Assembly (NCBI RefSeq): GCF_013391105.1
Contig: NZ_CP058335.1
Location: 3,100,001 to 3,164,000, forward strand
Direction: 5' to 3'
DNA: 64,000 nt
Source: Natronomonas salina
GTDB taxonomy: Archaea; Halobacteriota; Halobacteria; Halobacteriales; Haloarculaceae
The notes under the pieces were generated by a model that ran no database searches, had not been told where the DNA came from, and saw only the letters and a list, made by a program, of their open reading frames with translations. Below are positions 1 through 9,186 of the stretch, one piece after another (position 1 is the first letter of the stretch; each line of letters starts with the position of its first letter). The position numbers and the translations under genes are program-made.

Positions 1-222
1 CTCATCCGGCAGGCCCGCGAGACGCCGGACCGCGAGCAGCGCCGCGAGATGTACATCGAGGCCATCAACACGACCCTCGAGGAGCGGCCCCACCTGCCGG
101 GCTACGCACTGGCGAACAGCTACGGCGTGCGGAACTACGTCGAGGGGTTCCAGTCGCACCCCGACTCGGCGACCATCCCCATCGCCCAGGAGTACACCAC
201 GGTCTCCATCGGCGAGCGGTAA
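1..222 (+). CDS. ABC transporter solute-binding protein, C-terminal fragment (dipeptide/oligopeptide family)
   Basis: The window opens inside this gene; 73 codons and the stop TAA remain. The readable tail (residues such as REMYIEAINTTLEERPHLPG) resembles the end of family 5 solute-binding proteins, where a helix is followed by a short strand-rich end. The main support is context: it is followed on the same strand by two permease genes and two ATPase genes of a dipeptide/oligopeptide importer. It would act outside the membrane, binding the substrate and delivering it to the permeases. The signal peptide and ligand-binding core lie upstream of the window, so the substrate cannot be judged. Confidence 0.7.
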   Translation, partial: LIRQARETPDREQRREMYIEAINTTLEERPHLPGYALANSYGVRNYVEGFQSHPDSATIPIAQEYTTVSIGER

Positions 223-309
223 CCGCCGCCGACCCCCTTCGAGTGTACGGTTCGCTCGGCGTCGAGCGAGACACCATCCGATCTGCGGTCCTCGAGCACG
301 CAACTACAG

Positions 310-1314
310 GTGACATCTGTGGGACTACTGAGATACACACTCTGGCGCGTCGGCCAGACGATCCCGGTGATCGTCGGCATCGTGACGATAACGTTCCTCC
401 TGTCGAACGCCATCCCCGGCGATCCCGTCCGGATCATGCTCGGGCCGACGCCGAGCGCCGAACTCGTCGAGCAGATACAGGCCAAGTACGGGCTCGACCA
501 GCCCCTCCACGTGCGCTACTGGAACTACATCAGCGGCGTCGCCCAGGGTGACCTCGGGTACAGCATCCACTACGACCGCCCGGTCACCGAGGTCATCGCC
601 CAGCGGCTCCCGGTGACGCTGATACTCATGGTCTCGGCGTTCGCCTTCGCCATCGCGACGGCCGTCCCGCTGGGGATGATCTCGGCGAAGCGCCGGAACA
701 AGCCGACCGACCACCTCTCGCGGGTCTTCGCGCTCGTCGGCGTCTCGACGCCGTCCTTCTGGATCGGCCTCGTTCTCATCATCCTGCTGTCCTACCAGCT
801 GAACCTGTTCCCCTCCTCGGGGATGATACTGCCGTGGGCCGACCCGACCGACGTCAGGGGCGCGACCAACCAGCTCGGGGTGGTGTTGCTCTCGGCGTAC
901 CACCTGGTGCTGCCGACGATCGCCCTCGGGACGCTGCAGATGGCCGCCATCACGCGCATCGAGCGCTCCTCGATGGTCGAGTCGCTGCACGCCGAGTACG
1001 TGAAGCTGGCCCGCGCCTACGGCGTCTCCGAGCGGACGATCCTCCGCAAGCACGCCTTCCGCGTGGCCCAGCTACCCGTCATCACCATCATCGGGCTGCA
1101 GCTGAGCTCGATCCTCGGCGGGGCCGTCCTCATCGAGACGGTCTTCAACATCAACGGCATGGGGCGGCTCATCATCCAGGCGGTACAGGCCAACGACTAC
1201 CAGCTCGTGATGGGGACGACCATCGTCTTCGGGCTGTCGTTCCTGGTGGGCGTCATCATCACGGACATCTCCTACGCGTACATCGACCCGCGCGTCAGCT
1301 ACGGTGAACGATAA
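310..1314 (+). CDS. dppB: ABC transporter permease, DppB family
   Basis: Protein of 334 residues starting at GTG, with about six hydrophobic membrane segments. It has the N-terminal signature of DppB/OppB permeases (YTLWRVGQTIPVIVGIVTI, then FLLSNAIPGDP) and the EAA-type cytoplasmic loop (EYVKLARAYGVSERTILRKH) that docks on the ATPases. It forms half of the membrane channel of a peptide-type importer. The 87-base gap after the binding-protein gene and the one-base overlap with the next gene indicate one operon. A GTG three codons downstream is an alternative start. The symbol reflects family membership; the real substrate may be peptides, nickel or sugars. Confidence 0.9.
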   Translation: MTSVGLLRYTLWRVGQTIPVIVGIVTITFLLSNAIPGDPVRIMLGPTPSAELVEQIQAKYGLDQPLHVRYWNYISGVAQGDLGYSIHYDRPVTEVIAQRLPVTLILMVSAFAFAIATAVPLGMISAKRRNKPTDHLSRVFALVGVSTPSFWIGLVLIILLSYQLNLFPSSGMILPWADPTDVRGATNQLGVVLLSAYHLVLPTIALGTLQMAAITRIERSSMVESLHAEYVKLARAYGVSERTILRKHAFRVAQLPVITIIGLQLSSILGGAVLIETVFNINGMGRLIIQAVQANDYQLVMGTTIVFGLSFLVGVIITDISYAYIDPRVSYGER

Positions 1315-2288
1315 TGGCTATCGGCGAATCCCAGACCGACGAGACCGGCACCGGCGGCCCCGCGGAGGTCGAGGCCGACGTCGGCCTCCGATATACGATC
1401 AAGCAGATCAGACGCGACACCTCCGCACGGATCGCACTCTACGTCATCGCCTTCATCTCGGCGGTGGCCGTCTACGCGACGATCGACGCGGTCCTCCTGA
1501 ACTACGCGATCGCCGAGCAGTACCTCTACCACCCCGAGCGCGACCTGTCGAACACCCAGCGACTGCTGCCGCCGCCGGGGATGGAGAACAACTTCGGGCA
1601 GGGGACCTGGGCCCACCCCCTCGGCACCGACGACCGGGGCCGCGATGTGCTGGTGCGGCTCATCTACGGGACCCGCATCGCCATCACCGTCGGCTTCCTG
1701 TCGACCGTCATCGGGCTCGTCGGCGGGACGATCATCGGCGCCGTCTCCGGCTACTACGGCGGCTGGGTCGACGACGCCCTCCAGCGCATCGTCGAGACCA
1801 TCTACGCCATCCCGTTTCTCGTCCTCGTCATCGCGTTCATGGCCGCCTTCGGACGCAGCCTCACGTACGCGATGATCGGCGTCGGCATCACCTCGATCCC
1901 CGTCTTCAACCGCCTCATCCGCTCGCGCGTCGTCTCCGTCCGCGAGGAGGACTACATCGAGGCGGCGAAGGCCGCCGGCGTCAAGGACCGCCACATCATC
2001 CTCCGGCACGTCATCCCGAACAGCTTCGCGCCGGTGCTGGTGCAGGCGACCCTGCAGATTGGGATCGCCATCCTCATCATCGCCGGGCTGTCGTTCCTCG
2101 GCTACGGCGCCCAGCCGCCAACCCCGTCGTGGGGGCAGATGCTCAACAAGGCCGCTCAGGGCGGCCGGATGGTGTCGGCGCCGACGTTCAGCATCTGGCC
2201 CGGCCTCGCCATCCTGATCACGGTGGTCGCGTTCAACCTCTTCGGCGACGGCCTGCAGGACGCCCTCGATCCACGGATTGACAACTGA
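1314..2288 (+). CDS. dppC: ABC transporter permease, DppC family
   Basis: Protein of 324 residues. The ATG shares its A with the TAA stop of the upstream permease, which suggests translational coupling. It has an N-terminal cytoplasmic stretch, membrane segments, the phrase HPLGTDDRGRDVLVRLIYG typical of DppC/OppC, and the EAA loop (DYIEAAKAAGVKDRHIILRHVIPN). It pairs with the DppB-type protein to form the translocation pore. The segment between the first two membrane spans (about residues 60-110) is somewhat long, with an acidic and proline-rich character common in haloarchaeal versions. The gene ends one base before the start of the first ATPase gene. Confidence 0.9.
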   Translation: MAIGESQTDETGTGGPAEVEADVGLRYTIKQIRRDTSARIALYVIAFISAVAVYATIDAVLLNYAIAEQYLYHPERDLSNTQRLLPPPGMENNFGQGTWAHPLGTDDRGRDVLVRLIYGTRIAITVGFLSTVIGLVGGTIIGAVSGYYGGWVDDALQRIVETIYAIPFLVLVIAFMAAFGRSLTYAMIGVGITSIPVFNRLIRSRVVSVREEDYIEAAKAAGVKDRHIILRHVIPNSFAPVLVQATLQIGIAILIIAGLSFLGYGAQPPTPSWGQMLNKAAQGGRMVSAPTFSIWPGLAILITVVAFNLFGDGLQDALDPRIDN

Positions 2289-2289
2289 C

Positions 2290-3414
2290 ATGAGTGACCC
2301 ACTACTCCGCGTCGAGAACCTCAAGACGCAGTTCTTCACGGAAGCCGGTACAGTTCGCGCCGTCGACGGCATCTCCTTCGACGTCCACGAGGGCGAGATC
2401 GTCGGCCTCGTCGGCGAGTCCGGCGCCGGCAAGAGCGTGGCGGCGATGAGCCTGCTGCGCCTCGTCGAGTCGCCCGGCCGGATCGTCGACGGCCGCGTCG
2501 AGTTCCGAGGCGAGACCCTCATCGAGTTCGAGGCGGGCCCCGACGGCGACCCGCAGCCGACCGACGCGATGCTCTCCGACGAGGATATGCGCACGCGGAT
2601 CCGCGGCCGCGAAATAGCCATCATCTTCCAGGACCCGATGGAGTCGCTGAATCCGGTGTTCACCGTCGGCGGCCAGCTCCGGGAGTTCATCGAACTTAAC
2701 CGCGACCTCTCGGGGGCCGAGGCCAGGGAGGAGGCCGTCACGATGCTCCGGGAGGTCGGCATCCCGGATCCCGAGACCCGCTACCACGAGTACCCCCACC
2801 AGTTCTCCGGCGGCCAGCGGCAGCGGGTGCTCATCGCGATGGCGCTGGCCTGCGAGCCGTCGCTCATCGTCGCCGACGAGCCGACGACGGCCCTGGACGT
2901 CACCGTCGAGAGCCAGATCCTCTCGCTGGTCGACGAGCTACAGCGCCGCTACGACACCTCCTTCATCTGGGTCACCCACGACCTCTCGGTGGTCGCCCAG
3001 CTCTGCGACCGCGTCAACGTCATGTACCTCGGCGAGATCGTCGAGCAGGCGGAGGTCGACGACCTGTTCTACGACACCAAGCACCCCTACACCGAGGCGC
3101 TGCTGAACTCGATGCCCCGGCCCGACCAGACCATCGAGGAACTGGAGCCGATCGAGGGCGTGATGCCGGAGGCGATCCAGCCGCCGCCGGGCTGTCGGTT
3201 CCACCCTCGCTGCCCGGACGCCCGGGAGGTCTGCCGGGAGGTCCGGCCGGACTGCCGCAGCGTCGTCGACGCGGCGGCCGGCGAGGACGACCACCGGGCG
3301 GCCTGCGTGAAGCACGACGCCTTCGACGTCGACTACGAGGGCAGCGAACCGCTGGACGTCGACGCCGGCAGCGGCTTCACCGCCGGCCTCCAGGAGGAGG
3401 AGAGCCATGAGTGA
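2290..3414 (+). CDS. dppD: ABC transporter ATP-binding protein, DppD family
   Basis: Protein of 374 residues from the ATG at 2290; an in-frame TTG at 2278 is less likely because it lies inside the preceding gene. Walker A (GESGAGKS) is at about residues 42-49, the signature FSGGQRQR near 171, and Walker B ([11 protein letters not shown]) near 192-202. The C-terminal part carries the oligopeptide-transporter extension with cysteines ([15 protein letters not shown]), typical of DppD/OppD. It hydrolyses ATP to drive import through the two permeases. It overlaps the next ATPase gene by 8 bases, so the two partner ATPases are translationally coupled. Confidence 0.92.
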   Translation: MSDPLLRVENLKTQFFTEAGTVRAVDGISFDVHEGEIVGLVGESGAGKSVAAMSLLRLVESPGRIVDGRVEFRGETLIEFEAGPDGDPQPTDAMLSDEDMRTRIRGREIAIIFQDPMESLNPVFTVGGQLREFIELNRDLSGAEAREEAVTMLREVGIPDPETRYHEYPHQFSGGQRQRVLIAMALACEPSLIVADEPTTALDVTVESQILSLVDELQRRYDTSFIWVTHDLSVVAQLCDRVNVMYLGEIVEQAEVDDLFYDTKHPYTEALLNSMPRPDQTIEELEPIEGVMPEAIQPPPGCRFHPRCPDAREVCREVRPDCRSVVDAAAGEDDHRAACVKHDAFDVDYEGSEPLDVDAGSGFTAGLQEEESHE

Positions 3415-5011
3415 CACCGAGGACCCCCTGGTCCGCGTCGAGGGCCTGTCGAAGTACTACTCGGGCGACGCCGGCTTCTTCGGCGGCTGGGGGATCGACA
3501 CCGACGAGTTCCCGCCGCTGGTGCGGAACGCCAACCCCGTCCAGGCCGTCGAGGACGTCTCCTTCGAGATCAAGCAGGGCGAGACGCTGGGGCTGGTCGG
3601 CGAGTCCGGCTGCGGGAAGTCGACGCTCGCCCGGACGATCATCCGGCTGCTGGAGCCGACCGACGGCCGCGTCTACTTCAAGGGCCGGAACCTCACCGAC
3701 CTGAGCGGCGAGGAGATGCGGCGGATGCGCGAGGACATCCAGATGATCTTCCAGGACCCGCAGTCCTCGCTGGACCCCCGGATGAAGATCGGCCCGATCG
3801 TCGAGGAGCCGATGAAGGCCCACGGCCTGCCCGAGTCCGACCCGGACGTCTCGACGCGCGCCGAGGTCGACAACCGGACGCCCCACGAGGCGACGGTCCA
3901 CGTCGACGACGACGTCGACGTCGCGGTCGCGACCGCCGGCGGCGTCGCGACCGTCCACGTCACGATCCGCGAGGTCGAACCCGAGACGGACGCAGACGAC
4001 GAGGGCGACGCGGAGCCGGAGGTCGTCGCCGAGACCGACGCGGAGCACCTGGGGACCGACGTCGACTTCGACGGCGAGACCGTCTCGGTGCGGGTGTCGG
4101 TCGACGCCTCGAAGGCGGCACTCAGGCGTGCGCGCGCGAAGGACCTCCTGGAGAAGGTCGGTCTCGACCCCCAGCACTACAACCGCCATCCCCACGCCTT
4201 CTCCGGCGGCCAGCGCCAGCGTGTCAACCTCGCGCGGGCGCTGTCGGTCAACCCCGACTTCATCGTCTGCGACGAGCCGGTGTCGGCCCTCGACGTCTCC
4301 ATCCAGGCGCAGGTGCTGAACACGATGCAGGAGCTCCAGGAGGAGTTCGGGCTCACCTACCTGTTCATCGCCCACGACCTGAGCGTCATCCGCCACATCT
4401 CAGACCGGGTGGCGGTGATGTACCTCGGCCAGCTCGTCGAGCTCGCCGACAAGGAGGAACTCTTCGAGAACCCCCAGCACCCCTACACGCGAGCGCTGCT
4501 GGAGTCCATCCCGGCGCCGGACCCGCGGACGACGGAGACGCGGGCGCCCCTGGAGGGCGACGTCCCCAGCCCGTCGAACCCGCCGTCGGGTTGCCGGTTC
4601 CGCACCCGATGTCCGAAGCTCATCGCACCCGAGGAGTACGACTTCCGCGAGGGCGAGTGGGAACAGACCCGTCGGTTCATGCGCGCGGTCGACCGGCGCT
4701 CCTTCGAGTCGGCCGACGCCGCCGCGCTCCGCCAGCGGTTCTTCGACGGCGCCGAACCGGGCGGCGCCGCCGGCGACGTGGTCGGGGAGGCCATCGACCT
4801 GGTCGCAGACGGGCAGTGGGCGGAGGCCACGGAGCTACTGAAGACCGAGTTCGCCAAGAAGAGCGTCTGCGCCCGCGAGGAACCGGCCTACGAGGTGCCG
4901 ACGGCGTACGGCGACGACGTCCACTTCGCGGCCTGCCACCTGCACCGCGGCGAGGCCGGGGTCCGCGACCTCCGGGGTACCGACGCGCCCCCAGAGGCCG
5001 CCGACGACTGA
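3407..5011 (+). CDS. dppF: ABC transporter ATP-binding protein, DppF family, with two large insertions
   Basis: Protein of 534 residues, against about 330-350 for ordinary DppF. Walker A (GESGCGKST) is at residues 65-73, the Q-loop ([11 protein letters not shown]) at 114-124, the signature SGGQRQR from 266 and Walker B ([11 protein letters not shown]) from about 285. Between Q-loop and signature lies an extra acidic, strand-like segment at about residues 143-240. A second insertion splits the C-terminal cysteine region: the CRFRTRCPK part and the later KSVCAREEP part are separated by about 75 residues. Both insertions are in frame with similar base use, so this looks like a genuine long form rather than a sequencing error. 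Last gene of the transporter operon. Confidence 0.9.
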   Translation: MSDTEDPLVRVEGLSKYYSGDAGFFGGWGIDTDEFPPLVRNANPVQAVEDVSFEIKQGETLGLVGESGCGKSTLARTIIRLLEPTDGRVYFKGRNLTDLSGEEMRRMREDIQMIFQDPQSSLDPRMKIGPIVEEPMKAHGLPESDPDVSTRAEVDNRTPHEATVHVDDDVDVAVATAGGVATVHVTIREVEPETDADDEGDAEPEVVAETDAEHLGTDVDFDGETVSVRVSVDASKAALRRARAKDLLEKVGLDPQHYNRHPHAFSGGQRQRVNLARALSVNPDFIVCDEPVSALDVSIQAQVLNTMQELQEEFGLTYLFIAHDLSVIRHISDRVAVMYLGQLVELADKEELFENPQHPYTRALLESIPAPDPRTTETRAPLEGDVPSPSNPPSGCRFRTRCPKLIAPEEYDFREGEWEQTRRFMRAVDRRSFESADAAALRQRFFDGAEPGGAAGDVVGEAIDLVADGQWAEATELLKTEFAKKSVCAREEPAYEVPTAYGDDVHFAACHLHRGEAGVRDLRGTDAPPEAADD

Positions 5012-5045
5012 CCGGCCGCGACGGTCCTTCGGTTTCGCGGCCGCC

Positions 5046-5381
5046 TCACCAGTCGACCGACAGCGTCCCGTCGCCCTCGGGGTCGGGCGCGATCTCCTCG
5101 TTCGTCCGGCGGTCGACGACGTGGATGACGCCGCGGTCCTTCTTCGCAGGGCAGACCTCGGCGGCGCGGACGTTGTGCTCGAGGTCGTCCTCGCCGAAGA
5201 AGTAGACGTCCGGCTTCGCGATGCCGGTCGCGAGGTCCATCTCCCAGTTGGCGGAGACCTCGGCGCACTTGCCGGCCGCGATGCACTTGTTCGCCTCGAA
5301 GACGATCTTGTACGGTGCCTCCTCGACCGGCGGGGCGTCGGCTTCGCCGATCTCGCTCGGGTCGACGGGTTCGTCGGGCAT
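5046..5381 (-). CDS. Ferredoxin, single-cluster 3Fe-4S type
   Basis: Small acidic protein of 111 residues. It contains the pattern CIAAGKC (Cys-x5-Cys) and, about 45 residues later, VCPAKK (Cys-Pro). Cys-x5-Cys...Cys-Pro is the ligand pattern of 3Fe-4S ferredoxins that serve cytochromes P450 and other oxidoreductases. The N-terminal 20 residues are acidic and proline-rich. The ATG chosen at 5381 is the first Met before the conserved core; longer reading upstream has no support. It lies 31 bases downstream of the TrkA-C-type gene on the same strand but has no obvious functional link to it. It is probably a soluble cytoplasmic electron carrier; its partner is unknown. Confidence 0.82.
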   Translation of the reverse strand: MPDEPVDPSEIGEADAPPVEEAPYKIVFEANKCIAAGKCAEVSANWEMDLATGIAKPDVYFFGEDDLEHNVRAAEVCPAKKDRGVIHVVDRRTNEEIAPDPEGDGTLSVDW

Positions 5382-5412
5382 ACAGGGCCGTCGGTGACGC
5401 TCCGGTTTGGCT

Positions 5413-6615
5413 CTACCGACTAGCGCCGACGTCCGGCGGCGTCGCGGCGTCGGGGCCGCCGGCGGCCGCCTCCAGCCTCCGGAGCCGGTCGGGGCGGCCG
5501 ATGGCGTAGACCGTCTCGCCGGCCACGAGCGTCCGCGTCCGCGGCGGGATGGCCTCGAGGTCCCCGGCGTCGGTCCGCAGGGCGACAACCGCGATGTCGA
5601 GGGCGCCGACGGTCGCGTTGGCGAGGACGCTGTCCGCGGCGATCGTGACGACGCTCAGCGTCTCCTCGGCGGCGCGCAACTGGGCGGCGAACTCCCGGTC
5701 GACCCGGGCCTCGACCGGCAGCGTGACGAGCCGGTAGCGGGACTCCACGTCGAGGCGGCGGGCCTCCGGTTCGTCCATCGCGAGCGTCGCGACGTCGTCG
5801 ACCGTCCCCCGGAGCTCCGCGTTCGTCACCCGCTTCGGCGCCGTCTCGCCGTCGGGGTCGCCGGCGGTCCACACCTGGACGGCGTCGCCCGGGCTCGCGT
5901 TGTTCGGCGGGTCGGCCGTGACGGCCACGGCCGCGGTGCCCGGCGGGAGCGTCGGCCCGATGCCCGCCTCGCGGCTGCCGACGGCGAGGTACTCGACGGT
6001 CCCGTCGTCGGCGAAGTCGACGTCGACCTGGCCGACGCCGTAGTCGGTCCGGAGCCGCTCGACGAACCGCTCTCGGAGCTCGGCGTGGGTCAGCCGACGC
6101 GGGAACACCAGCACCTCGCCGGCGAGTTGCGCCTTCGTCTCGGCGTCGACGGGGTCGTAGCCGTCGATGTCGGCGATCTCGTCGGGGATCTCCACCGTCG
6201 TGACCCGACCGACGCTCCTGACGATGCGGCTGACGTCGCGCTCGACCGACCGGGCGCCGGAGACGGCGAAGACGCCGGCGGCGAACCGGTCGCCGCCCCG
6301 TCCGCCGGCGGCGGCGGCGACGCCCGCAACGAAGAACGTGACCACGTTGAAGACGGCGGCGTCGACCGCCAGCAGGTCCTGGCGGCCGCCGACCACGTCC
6401 CCGAGGGCGCCGGCGGTGTTCAGGTACAGCGCGACCCCGCTGAGCCCGACGAGGACGGACAGGCCGTCCGGGACCCGCTGTCGGGCGTACCAGCGGTGGA
6501 CCAGCCCGATGGCGGCCCCGAGGACCCCCGCGAAGGCGGTGAGGACGACCGTCCGCGCGAGGTCGACGAAGACGTTCTCGCCGATCGGCAGCCCCGCGAG
6601 GCCGCCGGCGATCAC
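5413..6615 (-). CDS. Membrane protein with TrkA-C-like C-terminal domain (second of a pair)
   Basis: Protein of 400 residues starting with GTG inside the GTGA overlap with the preceding gene. The first about 110 residues hold three or four hydrophobic segments; the rest is soluble and ends in an RCK/TrkA-C-like domain (PPRTRTLVAGETVYAIGRPDRLRRLEAA). The middle part contains a PDEIADIDGYDP phrase matched by VADMEGYPPLPP in the upstream gene, so the two are diverged paralogues. TrkA-C domains bind ligands that control potassium channels or transporters. With the potassium channel gene just upstream on the other strand, a role in ion homeostasis is likely but inferred. Confidence 0.8.
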   Translation of the reverse strand: MIAGGLAGLPIGENVFVDLARTVVLTAFAGVLGAAIGLVHRWYARQRVPDGLSVLVGLSGVALYLNTAGALGDVVGGRQDLLAVDAAVFNVVTFFVAGVAAAAGGRGGDRFAAGVFAVSGARSVERDVSRIVRSVGRVTTVEIPDEIADIDGYDPVDAETKAQLAGEVLVFPRRLTHAELRERFVERLRTDYGVGQVDVDFADDGTVEYLAVGSREAGIGPTLPPGTAAVAVTADPPNNASPGDAVQVWTAGDPDGETAPKRVTNAELRGTVDDVATLAMDEPEARRLDVESRYRLVTLPVEARVDREFAAQLRAAEETLSVVTIAADSVLANATVGALDIAVVALRTDAGDLEAIPPRTRTLVAGETVYAIGRPDRLRRLEAAAGGPDAATPPDVGASR

Positions 6616-7829
6616 GCGGCCACCTCCTCGAAGGCCTCGAGGGCGTCGCTCGTCCCGACGGCGAACAGTTCGTCGCCGGCGTGGAGTTCCGTGCCCCCGC
6701 GCGGGGCGACCACCCAGCCGTCGGGCCGCTTCACCGCCAGCACCGCGACGCCGTAGGTCGTCCGCAGGTTCGCCTCGCCGAGGGTCGTCCCGTCGAGCGG
6801 GCCGTTCGGCCGGATCGTCCGCTTCCGGAACCGCTTGCCGGCCCGCCGGAGCAGCGATACCAGTTCGAACTCGCGGTGGGTGCCGCGGGCGGTCACGACG
6901 ACCTTCCCCCGGCGGACGCCGAGCAGCGTCTCGGCGTCCTTCCGGGGGACCGCGACGGTGACGCGCCCCTCGCCGCCGGTCGTCGTCGGCGCCGCCGTGA
7001 CCACCGGGGGAAGCGCCGCCTTGTCGGTCGTCCCGCCGTCGGCCGCCGGCTGCTCCGGCTTCTTCTCGCCGGACCGCGCGGCGATGACGGTCCCCTCGAC
7101 GGCGACGTCGTCGGCGAGGACGACCACCTCGTCGCCGCGGGCCATCCCGGTGGGGACGAGCGCCTCGACCGAGACCGCGCGGTGGCCGGCAGGGACGCGC
7201 TTCGAGATGCCCGACAGCGGCGGCGCGGCGACGACCGTCGCCCGGCCGCGCTCGTCGATGGCGACGGAGACGTCCGCGAGGTCCAGTTCCGTCCGCAGGC
7301 GGTCGGCGAACCGGTTCTCCAGTTCGGAGAGCGGGAGGTCGGCGGGGAGGCGCCACTCGCCCGTCTTGATGGCCGTCCGGGTGGCCGGCGGCAGCGGCGG
7401 GTACCCCTCCATGTCGGCGACCTCGCCGACCACCTCGACGGTCACCTCGCCGCGGGAGCCGACGAACTCGACGACGTCGCTGGAGAGCGTCCGGTCGCGC
7501 AGGGACTGCAACGTGAGCCGCTTGGGGAAGGTCGTGCCCATCGCGTCGCCCTTCGCGTGTGCGTACAGCGACATCATGAGGACGACGATGAGCGCGACGA
7601 CGACGCGGTAGCCGGACTGCAGGACGGTGGGGTCGGCCAGCGCCAGCAGGCCGCCGTTGATGCCCGCCAGCCCCAGGGCGAGGACGACGACACCGAACCC
7701 CGGGATGGACACCCCCGTGAAGTACTTGAAGAGGAACCCCAGCCCCCACGCCACCAGCGCGGGGAAGATGCCCGTCAGGATGCCGAGGTAGATCCCCAGC
7801 AGGACCTCGACGGGGAGCGGTTGGGTCAT
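6612..7829 (-). CDS. Membrane protein with TrkA-C-like C-terminal domain (first of a pair)
   Basis: Protein of 405 residues starting at the ATG that gives MTQPLPVEVLLG. Three hydrophobic segments occupy residues 8-90. A soluble portion follows, ending with two RCK-C-like strands (RGGTELHAGDELFAVGTSDALEAFE). A low-complexity stretch (GEKKPEQPAADGGTTDKA) separates subdomains. A TATA-like ggtttaac lies about 26 bases upstream on the minus strand, consistent with near-leaderless transcription. It overlaps the downstream paralogue by 4 bases, so the two products are probably made together and may form a hetero-oligomer. Exact function is unknown; context points to control of cation transport. Confidence 0.8.
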   Translation of the reverse strand: MTQPLPVEVLLGIYLGILTGIFPALVAWGLGFLFKYFTGVSIPGFGVVVLALGLAGINGGLLALADPTVLQSGYRVVVALIVVLMMSLYAHAKGDAMGTTFPKRLTLQSLRDRTLSSDVVEFVGSRGEVTVEVVGEVADMEGYPPLPPATRTAIKTGEWRLPADLPLSELENRFADRLRTELDLADVSVAIDERGRATVVAAPPLSGISKRVPAGHRAVSVEALVPTGMARGDEVVVLADDVAVEGTVIAARSGEKKPEQPAADGGTTDKAALPPVVTAAPTTTGGEGRVTVAVPRKDAETLLGVRRGKVVVTARGTHREFELVSLLRRAGKRFRKRTIRPNGPLDGTTLGEANLRTTYGVAVLAVKRPDGWVVAPRGGTELHAGDELFAVGTSDALEAFEEVAA

Positions 7830-7926
7830 AGGGCGGCGAACGACGCCTCGCGTTAAACCAGTACCGGACGGCTCACCGACGTCGTACGCCCGCGCTCCCG
7901 CGGTCCCGGGAGCGACGAGCGATGCT

Positions 7927-7933
7927 GTTTTAC
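7927..7933 (+). promoter_or_regulatory. TATA-like box for the potassium channel gene
   Basis: The T-rich gttttac centred 27 bases before the ATG at 7957 fits an archaeal TATA box for a leaderless transcript. A second TATA-like box for the divergent gene lies about 75 bases to the left, so 7830-7956 is a divergent promoter region. Confidence 0.6.
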
Positions 7934-7956
7934 CGAACACCGCGGAAACAGGGGGT

Positions 7957-9126
7957 ATGGGGGCCACCTCGGAGTCGGACTTCTCGTCCTCGAACCTGCT
8001 CCGGACGCGGGTGGCCATCCTGCTGACGGCGGTGGTCGCGGTCCTGTCCGTCGTCACCGGCATCGTCAACATCAGCGCGACCGGGGTCTCGGGGCCGCTC
8101 GCCGAGTACGTCCCGCCGGCGGCCGCCCGCATCGCCGGCTTCACCGGCGCGATGACCGGCTTCCTGATGCTCGTCAGCGCCTACGGGCTCCGCCGGCGCT
8201 TCCGGGTGGCCTGGTACACGACGGTCGTCCTGCTGCCGATCACGGCCTTCCAGGGGCTGGTGCAGTCGAGCGTGCTCTCCCTCCCGCTGGTCGGTCTCTC
8301 CCTGGTGTCGCTGCCGTTCGTGCTGATCAACTGGCATCACTTCCGGCGGTCGGTGAACATGACGACGACGCAACTGGCGTCGCTGGCGGCCATCGTCGGC
8401 GTCCAGACGTACGGGACCGTGGGCACCTACGCGCTCCGCGAGGAGTTCGAGGGCGTCAACACCGCCCTCGACGCCTTCTATTTCACGCTCGTCACCGCCT
8501 CGACGGTCGGCTACGGCGACATCGCCGCCACCTCGCAGTTCGGCCGCCTCTTCTCGATGTCCGTGCTCCTGACCGGCGTCGCCAGCTTCGGTGTCGCCCT
8601 CGGGACGCTGCTGGGGCCGCTCATCGAGGCCCGCCTGGCAACCGCACTCGGAAACATGAGCGAGAAAGAACTCGACGTCCTCGAAGACCACTACATCGTC
8701 GTCGGCTACGGCGATCTGACCGAACCGATAATCGAGAGTCTCGGCGACCGCTCGGCCGTCGTCATCACCCGCAACGACGACGAGGCCAGGCGCCTCCGCG
8801 ACCGGGGGTACCAGGTCATCACCGCCGACCCCAGCGACGAGGAGCCGCTGCAGCGCATCCACATCGAGCGGGCGGCGGCGTTCATCGCGGCCACCGACGA
8901 CGACGCCCAGGACGCGCTGTCCATCCTGACGGCCCGGGAGCTCAACCCCGACCTCCGCATCGTCGCCGCGGCGACCGACCGCGAGAACGTCCCGAAGCTC
9001 CGCCGGGCCGGCGCCGATACCGTGTTGAGCCCCTCCGTCCTCGGCGGCCGGCTGCTCGTCGAGTCCGCCTTCGGCAACGACGACCCCGAGCGCATCGTCG
9101 GCCAGCTGCTGGGCTTCGACGAGTAG
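7957..9126 (+). CDS. Potassium channel with cytoplasmic RCK (TrkA-N) domain
   Basis: Protein of 389 residues. The N-terminal half has about five to six hydrophobic segments and ends with the selectivity filter TVGYGD at residues 182-187, followed by the inner helix. From residue 240 a Rossmann-type RCK domain begins (HYIVVGYGDLTEPIIESL) with the acidic end of strand 2 and a conserved DEEPLQRIHIERAAAFIA stretch. Extra membrane segments before the pore resemble a voltage-channel-like layout rather than a minimal two-span channel. It probably conducts potassium with gating by a nucleotide or ion bound to the RCK domain. Potassium is the main internal osmolyte of haloarchaea. Confidence 0.9.
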   Translation: MGATSESDFSSSNLLRTRVAILLTAVVAVLSVVTGIVNISATGVSGPLAEYVPPAAARIAGFTGAMTGFLMLVSAYGLRRRFRVAWYTTVVLLPITAFQGLVQSSVLSLPLVGLSLVSLPFVLINWHHFRRSVNMTTTQLASLAAIVGVQTYGTVGTYALREEFEGVNTALDAFYFTLVTASTVGYGDIAATSQFGRLFSMSVLLTGVASFGVALGTLLGPLIEARLATALGNMSEKELDVLEDHYIVVGYGDLTEPIIESLGDRSAVVITRNDDEARRLRDRGYQVITADPSDEEPLQRIHIERAAAFIAATDDDAQDALSILTARELNPDLRIVAAATDRENVPKLRRAGADTVLSPSVLGGRLLVESAFGNDDPERIVGQLLGFDE

Positions 9127-9186
9127 CCCGACCGCGCCGGCGGTCCGCCACGGCCCTTTATGGAGCAGCCGCGAGTCGTTCCCGGT

